Assembly (NCBI RefSeq): GCF_900188095.1
Contig: NZ_FZOT01000017.1
Coordinates: 62,001 to 126,000 of the forward strand
DNA from: Noviherbaspirillum humi
GTDB lineage: Bacteria; Pseudomonadota; Gammaproteobacteria; Burkholderiales; Burkholderiaceae_D
Direction of reading: 5' to 3'
Length of the DNA stretch: 64,000 nucleotides
In this document: one piece after another, positions 1-10,402 of the stretch
How positions within the stretch are numbered: the first letter of the stretch is position 1
Layout of the letters: every line of letters begins with the position of its first letter
Notes under the pieces: generated by a model
Seen by the model: the letters and a program-made list of their open reading frames with translations, nothing else
The model's database searches: none
What the model was told of the DNA's origin: nothing
Program-made: the position numbers and the translations under genes

Positions 1-196
1 CCACACCGACCTGCGTCGCATCCTGACCGACTACGGCTTCATCGGCCATCCCTTCCGCAAGGACTTCCCGGTGTCGGGCTACGTCGAAATGCGCTATGAC
101 CCCGAGCAGAAGCGGGTGATCTATCAGCCGGTGACGATCGAGCCGCGCGAGAACATCCCGAGGGTCATCCGCGAAGACAAGTACGGAATGAAATAA
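1..196 (+). CDS. nuoC: NADH-quinone oxidoreductase subunit C, 3' end only
   Basis: The reading frame is open from the left edge and ends with TAA at 194-196. It encodes the last 64 residues of NuoC, the 30-kDa hydrophilic subunit of complex I in the peripheral arm. The conserved C-terminal signature is visible ([16 protein letters not shown], then SGYVEMRYD). The stop codon shares its last base with the nuoD ATG, so the two are translationally coupled. The 5' part lies outside the window. Confidence 0.95.
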   Translation, partial: HTDLRRILTDYGFIGHPFRKDFPVSGYVEMRYDPEQKRVIYQPVTIEPRENIPRVIREDKYGMK

Positions 197-1449
197 TGGC
201 AGAGATCAAGAATTACACCCTGAACTTCGGTCCGCAGCATCCGGCAGCGCACGGCGTGTTGCGCCTGGTGCTGGAGCTGGACGGCGAGGTCATCCAGCGC
301 GCCGACCCGCACATCGGTCTGCTGCATCGGGCGACCGAAAAGCTGGCCGAGCACAAGTCCTACATCCAGGCCTTGCCCTACATGGACCGTCTCGACTACG
401 TCTCCATGATGTGCAACGAGCACGCCTACGTGCTCGCGATCGAGAAGCTGCTCAATCTCGAAGTGCCGCTGCGCGCCCAGTACATCCGCGTCATGTTCGA
501 CGAGATCACCCGCCTGCTGAACCACCTCCTGTGGATCGGCGCGCACGCGCTAGACGTCGGTGCAATGGCGGTGTTCCTGTACGCCTTCCGCGAGCGCGAA
601 GATCTGATGGATTGCTACGAGGCCGTTTCCGGCGCCCGCATGCATGCAGCCTATTATCGTCCGGGCGGCGTCTATCGCGACCTGCCAGACGCCATGCCGC
701 AGTACAAGCCGTCGTCTGTGCGCAGCGAGAAAGCCATCCGCGAGCTCAACGAAACGCGTCAGGGTTCGCTGCTGGACTTCATCGAAGACTTCACCAACCG
801 CTTCCCGGGCTACGTCGACGAGTATGAAACCCTGCTGACCGACAACCGGATCTGGAAGCAGCGCCTGGTTGGCGTCGGCGTCGTTTCGCCTGAGCGCGCC
901 AAGGCGATGGGCTTCACCGGCCCTATGCTGCGCGGCTCCGGCATCCCCTGGGATCTGCGCAAGAAGCAGCCCTATGAGGTCTACGACCTGCTCGACTTCG
1001 ACATCCCGGTGGGCGTGAACGGCGACTGCTACGACCGCTACCTCGTCCGCGTGGAAGAGATGCGCCAGTCGAACCGCATTATCAAGCAGTGCATCGAATG
1101 GCTGCGCAACAACCCCGGCCCGGTGATCACCGACAACCACAAGGTGGCGCCGCCGGATCGCGTCGGCATGAAATCGAACATGGAAGAGCTGATCCACCAC
1201 TTCAAGCTGTTCAGCGAAGGCTTCCACATTCCGCCCGGCGAGGCTTATGCCGCGGTCGAGCATCCGAAGGGCGAGTTCGGCATCTACATGGTGTCCGACG
1301 GCGCCAACAAGCCGTACCGCATCAAGATCCGCGCGCCTGGCTTCGCTCACCTCCAGGGGCTGGACGAAATGGCGAAAGGCCACATGATCGCCGATGCCGT
1401 CACCATCATCGGCACGCAGGACATCGTTTTTGGCGAAATCGACCGCTGA
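196..1449 (+). CDS. nuoD: NADH-quinone oxidoreductase subunit D (49 kDa)
   Basis: This 417-residue protein is the 49-kDa complex I subunit that, with NuoB, forms the quinone-binding pocket at the junction of peripheral and membrane arms. The N-terminal [13 protein letters not shown] motif carries the conserved His residues of the quinone site. The C terminus ends in the family-typical DIVFGEIDR. Length matches separate (non-fused) NuoD proteins of alpha- and betaproteobacteria, unlike the NuoCD fusion of E. coli. It starts one base inside the nuoC stop and is followed 26 bp later by nuoE. Confidence 0.97.
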   Translation: MAEIKNYTLNFGPQHPAAHGVLRLVLELDGEVIQRADPHIGLLHRATEKLAEHKSYIQALPYMDRLDYVSMMCNEHAYVLAIEKLLNLEVPLRAQYIRVMFDEITRLLNHLLWIGAHALDVGAMAVFLYAFREREDLMDCYEAVSGARMHAAYYRPGGVYRDLPDAMPQYKPSSVRSEKAIRELNETRQGSLLDFIEDFTNRFPGYVDEYETLLTDNRIWKQRLVGVGVVSPERAKAMGFTGPMLRGSGIPWDLRKKQPYEVYDLLDFDIPVGVNGDCYDRYLVRVEEMRQSNRIIKQCIEWLRNNPGPVITDNHKVAPPDRVGMKSNMEELIHHFKLFSEGFHIPPGEAYAAVEHPKGEFGIYMVSDGANKPYRIKIRAPGFAHLQGLDEMAKGHMIADAVTIIGTQDIVFGEIDR

Positions 1450-1475
1450 TGCGGTCGAGCATAGAGGCATAAAGA

Positions 1476-1955
1476 ATGCTGTTATCAGAGCAGGCTTACA
1501 GAAAAATCGATCGCGAGCTCGCGAAATTTCCGGCGGACCAGCGGCAGTCGGCGGTCATGGCCGCGCTCGCCATCGCCCAGGATGAAAAGGGCTGGCTGGC
1601 GCCGGAAGTCATGGAAGACGTCGCACGCTACATCGGCATGCCACCGATCGCGGTGCAGGAAGTCGCCACCTTCTACAACATGTTCGATACCAAGCCGGTC
1701 GGCAAGGTGAAGATTTCGGTCTGCACCAACCTGCCGTGCGCGCTGTCGGGCGGTGAAAAGGCGGCTGCCTATCTCAAGGAAAAGCTCGGCATCGACTACA
1801 AGGAAACCACGCCGGACGGCCAAATCACACTTGTCGAAGGTGAGTGCATGGGCGCCTGCGGCGATGCGCCGGTCATGCTGGTAAACAACAAGCGCATGTG
1901 CAGCTTCATGACCGATGAACGCATCGATGCGCTGCTGGAGGAAGTGAAGAAATGA
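1476..1955 (+). CDS. nuoE: NADH-quinone oxidoreductase subunit E (24 kDa, 2Fe-2S)
   Basis: A 159-residue subunit of the NADH dehydrogenase module, thioredoxin-like fold. It carries the four cysteines of cluster N1a: CTNLPC around residues 88-93 and CMGAC around residues 125-129. It sits next to NuoF in the peripheral arm and its stop overlaps the nuoF start by 4 bp (ATGA), consistent with stoichiometric production. Length is normal for the family. Confidence 0.97.
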   Translation: MLLSEQAYRKIDRELAKFPADQRQSAVMAALAIAQDEKGWLAPEVMEDVARYIGMPPIAVQEVATFYNMFDTKPVGKVKISVCTNLPCALSGGEKAAAYLKEKLGIDYKETTPDGQITLVEGECMGACGDAPVMLVNNKRMCSFMTDERIDALLEEVKK

Positions 1956-3247
1956 CCAGTCTGCACAACCGTCACATCAAGCCGCTGATTCTGGCGGACC
2001 TGGACGGGTCCAACTGGCACCTGTCTGACTACGTCAAGCGCGGCGGCTACGAAGCGCTGAAGCGCATCCTGGACGAAAAGATTCCGCCGGAGCAGGTGAT
2101 TGCCGAGCTGAAGGCTTCTTCGCTGCGCGGCCGTGGCGGAGCCGGCTTTCCCACCGGCCTGAAGTGGAGCTTCATGCCGCGCCAGTTCCCGGGCCAGAAA
2201 TACCTCGTCTGCAATACCGACGAAGGCGAGCCGGGCACCTTCAAGGACCGCGACATCATCCGCTACAACCCGCATGCGCTGATCGAGGGCATGGCCATCG
2301 GTGCGTACGCCATGGGGATCACCGTCGGCTACAACTACATCCACGGCGAAATCTGGGCCGAGTACCAGCGCTTCGAGGAAGCGATCGACGAGGCGCGCGC
2401 CGCCGGTTATCTGGGCGACCGCATCATGGGCAGCGATTTCAGCTTCCAGCTGCATGCCTTCCATGGCTACGGCGCCTATATCTGTGGCGAGGAAACCGCG
2501 CTGCTGGAGTCGATCGAGGGCAAGAAGGGACAGCCGCGCTTCAAGCCACCTTTCCCAGCCAGCTTCGGACTTTACGGCAAGCCCACCACCATCAACAACA
2601 CCGAGACCTTTGCAGCGGTACCGTTCGTGCTGCGCATGGGCGGTGAAGCCTATGCCGCGCTCGGCAAGCCGAACAACGGCGGCACCAAGATCTTCTCGAT
2701 GTCCGGCGACGTCGCCCGACCCGGTAATTATGAAGTGCCGCTCGGCACGCCGTTCGCGACGCTGCTGGAGCTCGCCGGCGGCATGCGTGACGGCAAGAAG
2801 ATCAAGGCGGTGATTCCCGGTGGATCCTCCATGCCGGTGCTGACCGGCGACGTGATGATGCAGACCGACATGGACTATGACTCCATCGCCAAGGCCGGCT
2901 CCATGCTTGGTTCCGGCGCAGTGATCGTCATGGACGAGACTCGCTGCATGGTGAAATCGCTGCTGCGCCTGTCCTACTTTTATTACGAGGAATCGTGCGG
3001 CCAGTGCACCCCGTGCCGCGAAGGCACCGGCTGGCTGTACCGGATGGTTCACCGCATCGAGCACGGCCAGGGCAGGGCGGATGACCTGGACATGCTGAAT
3101 TCCATCGCCGACAACATTCAGGGTCGCACGATTTGCGCGCTGGGCGATGCAGCAGCGATGCCGGTCCGCGCGATGATCAAGAATTTCCGCGACGAGTTCG
3201 AGTACCACATCGAGAACAAGCGCTGCCTCGTACCGGCTTACGTTTAA
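1952..3247 (+). CDS. nuoF: NADH-quinone oxidoreductase subunit F (51 kDa, FMN/NADH binding)
   Basis: A 431-residue flavoprotein that oxidises NADH, reduces FMN and passes electrons to cluster N3. The glycine-rich FMN/NADH loop [13 protein letters not shown] is near residue 64. The 4Fe-4S ligands [13 protein letters not shown] lie near residues 348-360, with a later cysteine (TICALG) completing the site. The start overlaps nuoE by 4 bp. A 106-bp gap separates it from nuoG, the longest spacer within this operon. Confidence 0.97.
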   Translation: MTSLHNRHIKPLILADLDGSNWHLSDYVKRGGYEALKRILDEKIPPEQVIAELKASSLRGRGGAGFPTGLKWSFMPRQFPGQKYLVCNTDEGEPGTFKDRDIIRYNPHALIEGMAIGAYAMGITVGYNYIHGEIWAEYQRFEEAIDEARAAGYLGDRIMGSDFSFQLHAFHGYGAYICGEETALLESIEGKKGQPRFKPPFPASFGLYGKPTTINNTETFAAVPFVLRMGGEAYAALGKPNNGGTKIFSMSGDVARPGNYEVPLGTPFATLLELAGGMRDGKKIKAVIPGGSSMPVLTGDVMMQTDMDYDSIAKAGSMLGSGAVIVMDETRCMVKSLLRLSYFYYEESCGQCTPCREGTGWLYRMVHRIEHGQGRADDLDMLNSIADNIQGRTICALGDAAAMPVRAMIKNFRDEFEYHIENKRCLVPAYV

Positions 3248-3353
3248 TGTCATTCCTCTTGCGAGAGGGAAGGCGAGGAGAGGGGCCAGGTTGTATCGAG
3301 AACCCTTTCCTCGGATATTCCCGATCGGGAGAGAGTGAAACGAGATCCAAGAC

Positions 3354-5687
3354 ATGATTGAAATCGAAATAGACGGCAAGAAAGTGGACGTGCAGGAAGG
3401 CAGCATGGTGATGGACGCTGCCAACAAGCTCGGCACGTACATTCCGCATTTCTGCTATCACAAGAAGCTGTCCATCGCGGCCAACTGCCGCATGTGCCTG
3501 GTCGAGGTCGAGAAGGCCCCGAAGCCGCTGCCTGCCTGCGCCACGCCGGTCACCAACGGCATGATCGTGCGCACTGCGAGCGACAAGGCGATCAAGGCCC
3601 AGAAGGGCGTGATGGAGTTCCTGCTCATCAACCACCCGCTGGATTGCCCGATCTGCGACCAGGGCGGCGAATGCCAGCTGCAAGACCTGGCCGTCGGCTA
3701 CGGTCCTTCTTCTTCCCGTTATGCGGAAGAGAAGCGCGTGGTGGCGCCCAAGGATGCCGGTCCGCTGATCTCCATGCGCGAAATGGCTCGCTGCATTCAC
3801 TGCACCCGCTGCGTCCGCTTCGGCCAGGAACTGGCAGGCGTGATGGAATTCGGCATGCTGAATCGCGGCGAGCACTCCGAGATCACCACCTTCGTCAACA
3901 AGACGGTCAGCTCCGAGCTGTCGGGCAACATGATCGACCTGTGTCCGGTCGGTGCGCTCACCTCCAAGCCGTTCCGCTACACCGCGCGCCAGTGGGAACT
4001 GTCCCGCCGCAAGTCGGTGAGCCCGCACGACAGCCTCGGCACCAACCTCATCGTTCAGGTCAAGAACAACAAGGTCATGCGCGTGCTGCCCTTCGAAAAC
4101 GAAGAGGTCAACGAATGCTGGCTGTCTGACCGCGACAGATTCTCCTACGAAGGTCTCAACACCGACGACCGCCTGACCCGGCCGATGATCAAGCAGGGCG
4201 GCCAATGGCACGAAACCGATTGGCAGACCGCGCTCGAATACGTCGCTCACGGCCTGCGCAACATCCGCCACGAGCATGGCGCCGATTCCATCGCCGCCCT
4301 GGCTGCGCCGTATGCGACGCTTGAAGAACTCGGTCTGCTGCAGAAAGTCATGCGCGGCATCGGTTCCGACAACGTCGACTTCCGCCTGCGCCAGTCCGAC
4401 TTCGCCATGGATGGCAAGATCGTTCCGTGGCTCGGCATGTCGATCGCCGACTTCTCGGCGCTGAAGCGCGTCTTCATCATCGGCTCGAACCTGCGCAAGG
4501 ATCATCCGCTGCTGGCGCTGCGCCTGCGCCAGTCGATCAAACGCGGCACCAAGGTCAGCGCCCTCGTCAGCAACGACGACGACTGGCTGATGCCGATGGC
4601 GAGCAAGATGGTGCATGCACCATCCGGCTGGCTAAACGTGCTGCAGGAAGTGGTCGTCGCCGTTGCCCAGACGAAGAACATCGGCATTCCGGCCGGTTTC
4701 GAAAGCGTTCAGCCGTCCCAGCAATCCCGGGCCCTGGCCGACAATCTGCTGTCGGGCGAGCCGCGCGGCATCCTGCTCGGCAACGCCGCCGCATCTCATC
4801 CACAGGCTTCACAGATCCATGCCGCCGCACAATGGATCGCCGACAACACCGGCGCCAAGTTCGGTTACCTCACCGAGGCAGCCAACACCGTCGGCGGCTA
4901 TATCGCCAATGCCGTGCCGGGCAAGGGCGCCAACGCGCAGCAAGCCTTCGCCCAGCCGCGCAAGGCCTATGTGCTGATGCACCTGGAGCCGGAACTCGAC
5001 ACCGCCAATCCGCAAGCGGCCCGTGCAGCCCTGGCCCAGGCTGAGATGGTGGTCGTCATGTCGCCGTACCAGCATGGTGCCGAGCACGCCGACGTGCTGC
5101 TGCCGATCGCGCCGTTCTCCGAAACCGCCGGTACGTTCGTCAGCGCAGAGGGCAGGGTGCAGAGCTTCAACGGCGCCACCAAGCCGCTCGGGGATACCCG
5201 TCCGGGCTGGAAGGTGCTGCGCGTGCTCGGCAACCTGCTGGGCCTCGACGGCTTCGAATACGAGACCTCGGAGCAGGTCCGCGCCGACATCCTCGGCACG
5301 AAGAACCTGGCAGAAGTCGACCTGACTTCCCGCCTGAACAATCGCGTCGAAGGCGGCTTGAAGCATGTCTCCACCCAGGAGGCGGATCTCGAGCGCGTTG
5401 CCGATGTCCCGATCTACTTCTCGGACGCCATCGTGCGCCGCGCGAACGCACTTCAGCAGACTGCAGATGCGCTGGCGCCGAAGGCCTGGATTGCACCGCT
5501 GCTGGCGCAAAAGCTGGGCGTTGCCGAAGGCGACATGGTGACGGTGAAGCAGGGCGGCGGTGTGGCGCGTCTTCCTGCCGGCGTCGATGCCGGCTTGCCG
5601 GTCAATGTCGTGCGCGTCGCGGCCGGCCATCCGAGCACCGCATCGCTGGGCGCGATGTTCGGCCCGATCACTGTGGAGAAAGCATAA
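3354..5687 (+). CDS. nuoG: NADH-quinone oxidoreductase subunit G (75 kDa, Fe-S)
   Basis: A 777-residue iron-sulfur subunit that relays electrons from NuoF toward NuoI. The N-terminal ferredoxin-like domain carries the N1b cysteines (CYHKK, CRMC, LPAC). Next comes the His-ligated cluster motif [14 protein letters not shown] near residue 92, and the 4Fe-4S motifs CIHCTRC and CPVGAL. The C-terminal two thirds is a molybdopterin-oxidoreductase-like domain that serves a structural role in complex I. It is shorter than E. coli NuoG (about 908), which is usual for betaproteobacteria. The stop shares one base with the nuoH start. Confidence 0.96.
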   Translation: MIEIEIDGKKVDVQEGSMVMDAANKLGTYIPHFCYHKKLSIAANCRMCLVEVEKAPKPLPACATPVTNGMIVRTASDKAIKAQKGVMEFLLINHPLDCPICDQGGECQLQDLAVGYGPSSSRYAEEKRVVAPKDAGPLISMREMARCIHCTRCVRFGQELAGVMEFGMLNRGEHSEITTFVNKTVSSELSGNMIDLCPVGALTSKPFRYTARQWELSRRKSVSPHDSLGTNLIVQVKNNKVMRVLPFENEEVNECWLSDRDRFSYEGLNTDDRLTRPMIKQGGQWHETDWQTALEYVAHGLRNIRHEHGADSIAALAAPYATLEELGLLQKVMRGIGSDNVDFRLRQSDFAMDGKIVPWLGMSIADFSALKRVFIIGSNLRKDHPLLALRLRQSIKRGTKVSALVSNDDDWLMPMASKMVHAPSGWLNVLQEVVVAVAQTKNIGIPAGFESVQPSQQSRALADNLLSGEPRGILLGNAAASHPQASQIHAAAQWIADNTGAKFGYLTEAANTVGGYIANAVPGKGANAQQAFAQPRKAYVLMHLEPELDTANPQAARAALAQAEMVVVMSPYQHGAEHADVLLPIAPFSETAGTFVSAEGRVQSFNGATKPLGDTRPGWKVLRVLGNLLGLDGFEYETSEQVRADILGTKNLAEVDLTSRLNNRVEGGLKHVSTQEADLERVADVPIYFSDAIVRRANALQQTADALAPKAWIAPLLAQKLGVAEGDMVTVKQGGGVARLPAGVDAGLPVNVVRVAAGHPSTASLGAMFGPITVEKA

Positions 5688-6754
5688 TGGATCAGCTGTT
5701 TACGACCATTCAGGCCGGCGGCCAGAGTGTGTTCGGCTTCTTCTGGCCAGCGCTGTGGAACCTGATCAAGATCGTCGCCATCGTCCTGCCGCTGATGGGG
5801 TGCGTCGCGTACCTGACGCTGTGGGAACGGAAGATGATCGGCTGGATGCACATCCGCCTCGGCCCGAATCGCGTCGGCCCGGCCGGCCTGCTGCAGCCGA
5901 TCGCCGATGCGCTCAAGCTGCTGCTCAAGGAAATCGTGGTCCCGGCACGCGCCAACAAGGCGCTGTTCGTGATCGCACCTATCATGACCATCATGCCGGC
6001 GCTGGCTGCCTGGGCCGTGGTGCCGTTCGGCCCGGACCACGTGCTGGCCAACGTCAATGCCGGTCTGCTGTTCGTCATGGCCATCACCTCGATGGAAGTG
6101 TACGGCGTGATCATTGCCGGCTGGGCTTCCAACTCGAAGTACGCTTTCCTCGGCGCGATGCGTGCATCGGCGCAGATGGTGTCCTATGAAATCGCGATGG
6201 GTTTCGCCCTGGTGATCGTGTTGATGGTATCGGGCAGCCTGAACCTGACCGACATTGTCAATATCCAGAACCGCGGCTTTTTCGCCGACAAGGGCCTTAC
6301 CTTCCTGTCGTGGAACTGGCTGCCGCTGCTGCCGATCTTCGTGATCTACGTGATCTCCGGCATCGCCGAGACCAACCGGCACCCGTTCGACGTGGTGGAA
6401 GGGGAGTCGGAAATCGTGGCCGGCCACATGGTGGAGTACTCCGGCATGTCGTTTGCCATGTTCTTCCTGGCCGAATACGCCAACATGATCCTGATTTCAA
6501 CCCTGGCGTCGATCATGTTCCTCGGCGGCTGGGCGGCGCCTTTCAGCTTCCTGGATTTCATCCCGGGCTGGATCTGGCTCGGCATCAAGGCGTTCTTCGT
6601 GGTGTCGCTGTTCATCTGGGCGCGCGCTTCGTTTCCGCGTTACCGCTATGACCAGATCATGCGTCTCGGCTGGAAGGTGTTCATTCCGCTGACCCTCGCC
6701 TATCTGCTCATCGTCGCAGGCTGGATTCAGTCTCCTTGGAATATCTGGAAGTAA
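5687..6754 (+). CDS. nuoH: NADH-quinone oxidoreductase subunit H
   Basis: A 355-residue membrane subunit at the base of the quinone tunnel, linking the peripheral and membrane arms. Several hydrophobic helices are visible. The charged matrix-side loop that couples quinone reduction to proton transfer is present ([19 protein letters not shown] followed by EYSG). [21 protein letters not shown] near the N terminus is family-typical. It overlaps the nuoG stop by one base. Confidence 0.97.
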   Translation: MDQLFTTIQAGGQSVFGFFWPALWNLIKIVAIVLPLMGCVAYLTLWERKMIGWMHIRLGPNRVGPAGLLQPIADALKLLLKEIVVPARANKALFVIAPIMTIMPALAAWAVVPFGPDHVLANVNAGLLFVMAITSMEVYGVIIAGWASNSKYAFLGAMRASAQMVSYEIAMGFALVIVLMVSGSLNLTDIVNIQNRGFFADKGLTFLSWNWLPLLPIFVIYVISGIAETNRHPFDVVEGESEIVAGHMVEYSGMSFAMFFLAEYANMILISTLASIMFLGGWAAPFSFLDFIPGWIWLGIKAFFVVSLFIWARASFPRYRYDQIMRLGWKVFIPLTLAYLLIVAGWIQSPWNIWK

Positions 6755-6771
6755 GAGAAGAGGCTAAGCAA

Positions 6772-7260
6772 ATGCAAGCCATTAAAGAGTTTTTCGGCAG
6801 CCTGATGCTGCGCGAGCTGGTCAAGGGCCTGGCCCTGACCGGCCGCTACATGTTCGCCCGCAAGATCACCGTGCAATTCCCGGAAGAGAAGACCCCGCTG
6901 TCTCCGCGCTTCCGCGGCCTGCATGCGCTGCGCCGCTATCCGAACGGCGAGGAACGCTGCATCGCGTGCAAGCTGTGCGAAGCGGTTTGCCCGGCGCTGG
7001 CGATCTCGATCGATTCCGAAGAGCGCGAGGACGGCACCCGCCGCACCACGCGCTATGACATCGACCTTACCAAGTGCATCTTCTGCGGCTTTTGCGAAGA
7101 ATCATGCCCGGTCGATTCCATCGTCGAGACCAATACGCTGGAGTACCACGGCGAGAAGCGCGGCGACCTGTACTACACCAAGGAAATGCTGCTGGCCATT
7201 GGCGACCGCTATGAAAAAGAGATCGCTGCCGCTCGTGCCGCGGATGCCCCGTATCGATAA
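6772..7260 (+). CDS. nuoI: NADH-quinone oxidoreductase subunit I (2 x 4Fe-4S)
   Basis: A 162-residue ferredoxin-like subunit carrying clusters N6a and N6b that lead electrons to N2. Two CxxCxxCxxxCP motifs are present ([12 protein letters not shown] and [12 protein letters not shown]). An upstream in-frame ATG at 6736 would overlap nuoH and add 12 non-conserved residues. The start at 6772 is preferred because AAGAGG at about 6758-6763 gives proper ribosome-binding spacing and the product then has the usual family length. Confidence 0.95.
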   Translation: MQAIKEFFGSLMLRELVKGLALTGRYMFARKITVQFPEEKTPLSPRFRGLHALRRYPNGEERCIACKLCEAVCPALAISIDSEEREDGTRRTTRYDIDLTKCIFCGFCEESCPVDSIVETNTLEYHGEKRGDLYYTKEMLLAIGDRYEKEIAAARAADAPYR

Positions 7261-7328
7261 ACCGGCCGAGCGCGCCCGACAAGAGCCTGCCCCAAGAGCC
7301 ACAAGACGAAGCGCCAAACTGAACCATC

Positions 7329-7970
7329 ATGGAATTTAAAACTGCCCTGTTCTACGCGCTGTCGGCGATCCTCGTGCTCGCCGCCACACGCGTCATCACC
7401 GACCGGAACCCGGTTCACGCCGCGCTGTTCCTGGTGCTGTCCTTCTTTTCCGCCGCCGGCATCTGGCTGCTGCTGAAAGCCGAGTTCCTCGCCATCGTGC
7501 TGGTGCTCGTCTATGTCGGCGCCGTCATGGTGCTGTTCTTGTTCGTGGTGATGATGCTCGATATCAACCTCGACAAGCTGAGGGAAGGGTTCTGGGGCTA
7601 CTTCCCATTGGCGGCGACGATCGGCGTGGTCATCGTGCTTGAAATGGCCGCCGTTCTTCTGCACGGCTTCTGGGCGCCGGAAGCGCAGGTCCCGGCCGCA
7701 TCGAACACCATCGGCAACACCAAGGAACTGGGCAAGCAGATCTACACCAACTACATCTTCGGTTTCGAAATCGCCGCCGTGATTCTGCTGGTGGCCATCA
7801 TCGCCGCCGTGGCGCTCACCATGCGCCGACGCAAGGACAGCAAGTACTTCGATCCGGCGGATGCGGTCAAGGTTCGCCGCAACGATCGCATCCGCATCGT
7901 CAGCATGAAGGCGGAATCCACGCGACCGAACGGCGATCAGCCGGCTGCGGCATCGGCGGAAAAACAGTAA
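7329..7970 (+). CDS. nuoJ: NADH-quinone oxidoreductase subunit J
   Basis: A 213-residue hydrophobic subunit of the membrane arm with about five helices. The third helix region [20 protein letters not shown] contains the pi-bulge segment involved in proton-transfer coupling. The C-terminal tail after about residue 165 is hydrophilic and Ala/Lys/Arg-rich. The gene lies 68 bp after nuoI and 10 bp before nuoK. Confidence 0.95.
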   Translation: MEFKTALFYALSAILVLAATRVITDRNPVHAALFLVLSFFSAAGIWLLLKAEFLAIVLVLVYVGAVMVLFLFVVMMLDINLDKLREGFWGYFPLAATIGVVIVLEMAAVLLHGFWAPEAQVPAASNTIGNTKELGKQIYTNYIFGFEIAAVILLVAIIAAVALTMRRRKDSKYFDPADAVKVRRNDRIRIVSMKAESTRPNGDQPAAASAEKQ

Positions 7971-7980
7971 AGGAAGCATC

Positions 7981-8289
7981 TTGGCCTTATCTCTCGCACA
8001 TTACCTGATCCTTGGCGCCATCCTGTTCGCCATTTCGATCGTCGGCATCTTCCTCAACCGGAAGAACGTCATCGTCCTGCTGATGGCGGTGGAGCTGATG
8101 CTGCTCGCCGTGAACATGAATTTCATCGCCTTCTCGTATTACCTCGGTGATGCGGCTGGCCAGATCTTCGTTTTCTTCATTCTTACCGTGGCAGCTGCTG
8201 AGTCGGCGATCGGTCTGGCGATCCTGGTGGTCTTGTTCCGAAATCTGGACACCATCAATGTCGAAGACCTGGACGCTCTCAAGGGCTAA
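7981..8289 (+). CDS. nuoK: NADH-quinone oxidoreductase subunit K
   Basis: A 102-residue, three-helix membrane subunit. The conserved membrane glutamates used in proton transfer lie in [18 protein letters not shown] and [13 protein letters not shown]. Initiation is at TTG (7981), preceded by an AAGGAAG ribosome-binding site at 7970-7976. No ATG gives a full-length product, so the rare start codon is well supported. Confidence 0.95.
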   Translation: MALSLAHYLILGAILFAISIVGIFLNRKNVIVLLMAVELMLLAVNMNFIAFSYYLGDAAGQIFVFFILTVAAAESAIGLAILVVLFRNLDTINVEDLDALKG

Positions 8290-8324
8290 TTACAAAACAA
8301 GCACAAACACGCATAAGGTTCACT

Positions 8325-10376
8325 ATGGCGGGGCAACTTAACCCTAACCTCCTTCTGGTCGTACCGCTGGCGCCGCTCGCCGGCTCGGCCATCGCCGGTC
8401 TGTTCGGTACCAAGTTCTTCGGCAACCTGATCGGCCGCAAGGCGTCCCATTCGGTCACGATTCTTGGCGTGCTGGTGGCATTCGTCATCTCCTTCATGAC
8501 GCTGCTGGATGTCATGAACGGCGCCACCTACAACGGCACCATCTACAACTGGATGACCGTGGGCGGGGTTAAGCTTGAGATCGGTTTCCTGGTCGACAGC
8601 CTGACAGCCATGATGATGTGCGTGGTGACCTTCGTGTCGCTGATGGTGCACATCTACACCATCGGCTACATGGAGGAGGATGAGGGATACAACCGCTTCT
8701 TCTCCTACATTTCGCTGTTCACCTTCTCGATGCTGATGCTCGTCATGAGCAACAACTTCCTGCAGCTGTTCTTCGGCTGGGAAGCGGTAGGTCTGGTGTC
8801 CTATCTGCTGATCGGCTTCTGGTACACCAAGCAGACCGCCGTGTTCGCCAACATGAAAGCTTTCCTGGTGAACCGGGTTGGTGACTTCGGCTTCATCCTT
8901 GGCATCGGCCTGCTGCTGGCCTATGCCGGTTCCATGAACTATGCCGAAGTCTTCGCCAAGCGCACCGAACTCGCCGGCCTGACTCTGGCGGGCAGCGATT
9001 GGATGCTGCTGACCGTCGCCTGCATCTGCCTGTTCATCGGCGCGATGGGCAAATCCGCTCAGTTCCCGCTGCATGTCTGGCTGCCCGACTCGATGGAAGG
9101 TCCGACCCCGATCTCCGCGCTGATCCACGCCGCCACCATGGTGACCGCCGGCATCTTCATGGTCACTCGCATGTCGCCGCTGTTCGAGCTGTCCGATACC
9201 GCGCTGTCCTTCATGCTGATCATCGGTTCCATCACCGCACTGTTCATGGGCTTCCTCGGCATCATCCAGAACGATATCAAGCGGGTGGTGGCCTATTCAA
9301 CGCTGTCCCAGCTCGGCTACATGACGGTCGCGCTCGGCGCTTCCGCCTACCAGGTGGCGGTGTTCCACCTGATGACCCACGCCTTCTTCAAGGCGCTGCT
9401 GTTCCTCGGCGCAGGCTCCGTCATCATCGGCATGCACCATGATCAGGACATTCGCAACATGGGCGGCCTGCGCAAGTACATGCCGATTACGTGGCTGACG
9501 TCGCTGCTCGGTTCGCTGGCCCTGATCGGCACGCCGTTCTTTTCCGGCTTCTATTCCAAGGACAGCATTATCGAGGCGGTGCACAACACCCATATCGTCG
9601 GTGCCGGCTTCGCCAACTTCGCTGTCCTGGCCGGCGTATTCGTTACTGCTTTCTACTCGTTCCGGATGTATTTCCTGGTCTTCCATGGCAAGGAGCGCTT
9701 CGGACATGCCCATGCCCATGGCCACGACGAGCATCACGGCGACGACCCGCACGACGACCATGCCCATCACGGACTTGCTCCCGGCGAGAAGCCGCACGAG
9801 ACGCCGCTGGTAGTGACGCTGCCGCTGATCCTGCTGGCTATTCCATCGGTCGTCATCGGCTATCTCGCGATCGAGCCGATGCTCTATGGCGATTTCTTCA
9901 ACAACGTCGTTTTCGTCGGTGAAAACCATCACGCCATGGCGGAGATGAAGGAAGAGTTTCACGGCGCGCTGGCGATGGCCCTGCACGGATTCACCTCGAT
10001 TCCGTTCTTCCTCGCGCTGGCCGGTGTGGTGTTGTCCTATTACTGCTATATGGTCAATCCGAAGGTGCCGGCCTGGTTCTATGCCCGCTTCCACGGCATC
10101 CATACGCTGCTGGACAACAAGTACTACATGGACAAGTTCAACGACGTCGTCATCGCCCGCGGCGCGCGCCTGCTCGGCCGCACCTTCTGGACAATAGGCG
10201 ACCGCGCGCTTATCGATGGCCTGTTCGTCAATGGCAGCGCCAAGCTGGTAGGCTGGTTTTCCACTATCGTGCGCCATCTGCAATCCGGCTATATCTATCA
10301 CTATGCGTTCGTGATGATCCTCGGCGTGCTGGCGTTCCTGGTCTATTTCATGCCGTTCCCCTCGTTTGCCAGGTAA
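8325..10376 (+). CDS. nuoL: NADH-quinone oxidoreductase subunit L (antiporter-like)
   Basis: A 683-residue, Mrp-antiporter-like proton-pumping subunit at the distal end of complex I, with the long lateral helix at its C terminus. Conserved pump residues are in GWEAVGLVSYLLIGFW, FPLHVWLPDSMEGPTP and HLMTHAFFKALLFLGAGS. A loop near residues 460-490 is unusually rich in His and Asp (many HAH/HHG/DDH runs, 9705-9775). Ribosome binding is by AAGG at 8315-8318. Confidence 0.96.
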   Translation: MAGQLNPNLLLVVPLAPLAGSAIAGLFGTKFFGNLIGRKASHSVTILGVLVAFVISFMTLLDVMNGATYNGTIYNWMTVGGVKLEIGFLVDSLTAMMMCVVTFVSLMVHIYTIGYMEEDEGYNRFFSYISLFTFSMLMLVMSNNFLQLFFGWEAVGLVSYLLIGFWYTKQTAVFANMKAFLVNRVGDFGFILGIGLLLAYAGSMNYAEVFAKRTELAGLTLAGSDWMLLTVACICLFIGAMGKSAQFPLHVWLPDSMEGPTPISALIHAATMVTAGIFMVTRMSPLFELSDTALSFMLIIGSITALFMGFLGIIQNDIKRVVAYSTLSQLGYMTVALGASAYQVAVFHLMTHAFFKALLFLGAGSVIIGMHHDQDIRNMGGLRKYMPITWLTSLLGSLALIGTPFFSGFYSKDSIIEAVHNTHIVGAGFANFAVLAGVFVTAFYSFRMYFLVFHGKERFGHAHAHGHDEHHGDDPHDDHAHHGLAPGEKPHETPLVVTLPLILLAIPSVVIGYLAIEPMLYGDFFNNVVFVGENHHAMAEMKEEFHGALAMALHGFTSIPFFLALAGVVLSYYCYMVNPKVPAWFYARFHGIHTLLDNKYYMDKFNDVVIARGARLLGRTFWTIGDRALIDGLFVNGSAKLVGWFSTIVRHLQSGYIYHYAFVMILGVLAFLVYFMPFPSFAR

Positions 10377-10402
10377 GCAGGCGGGTTAAAACTACTACAA
10401 CC

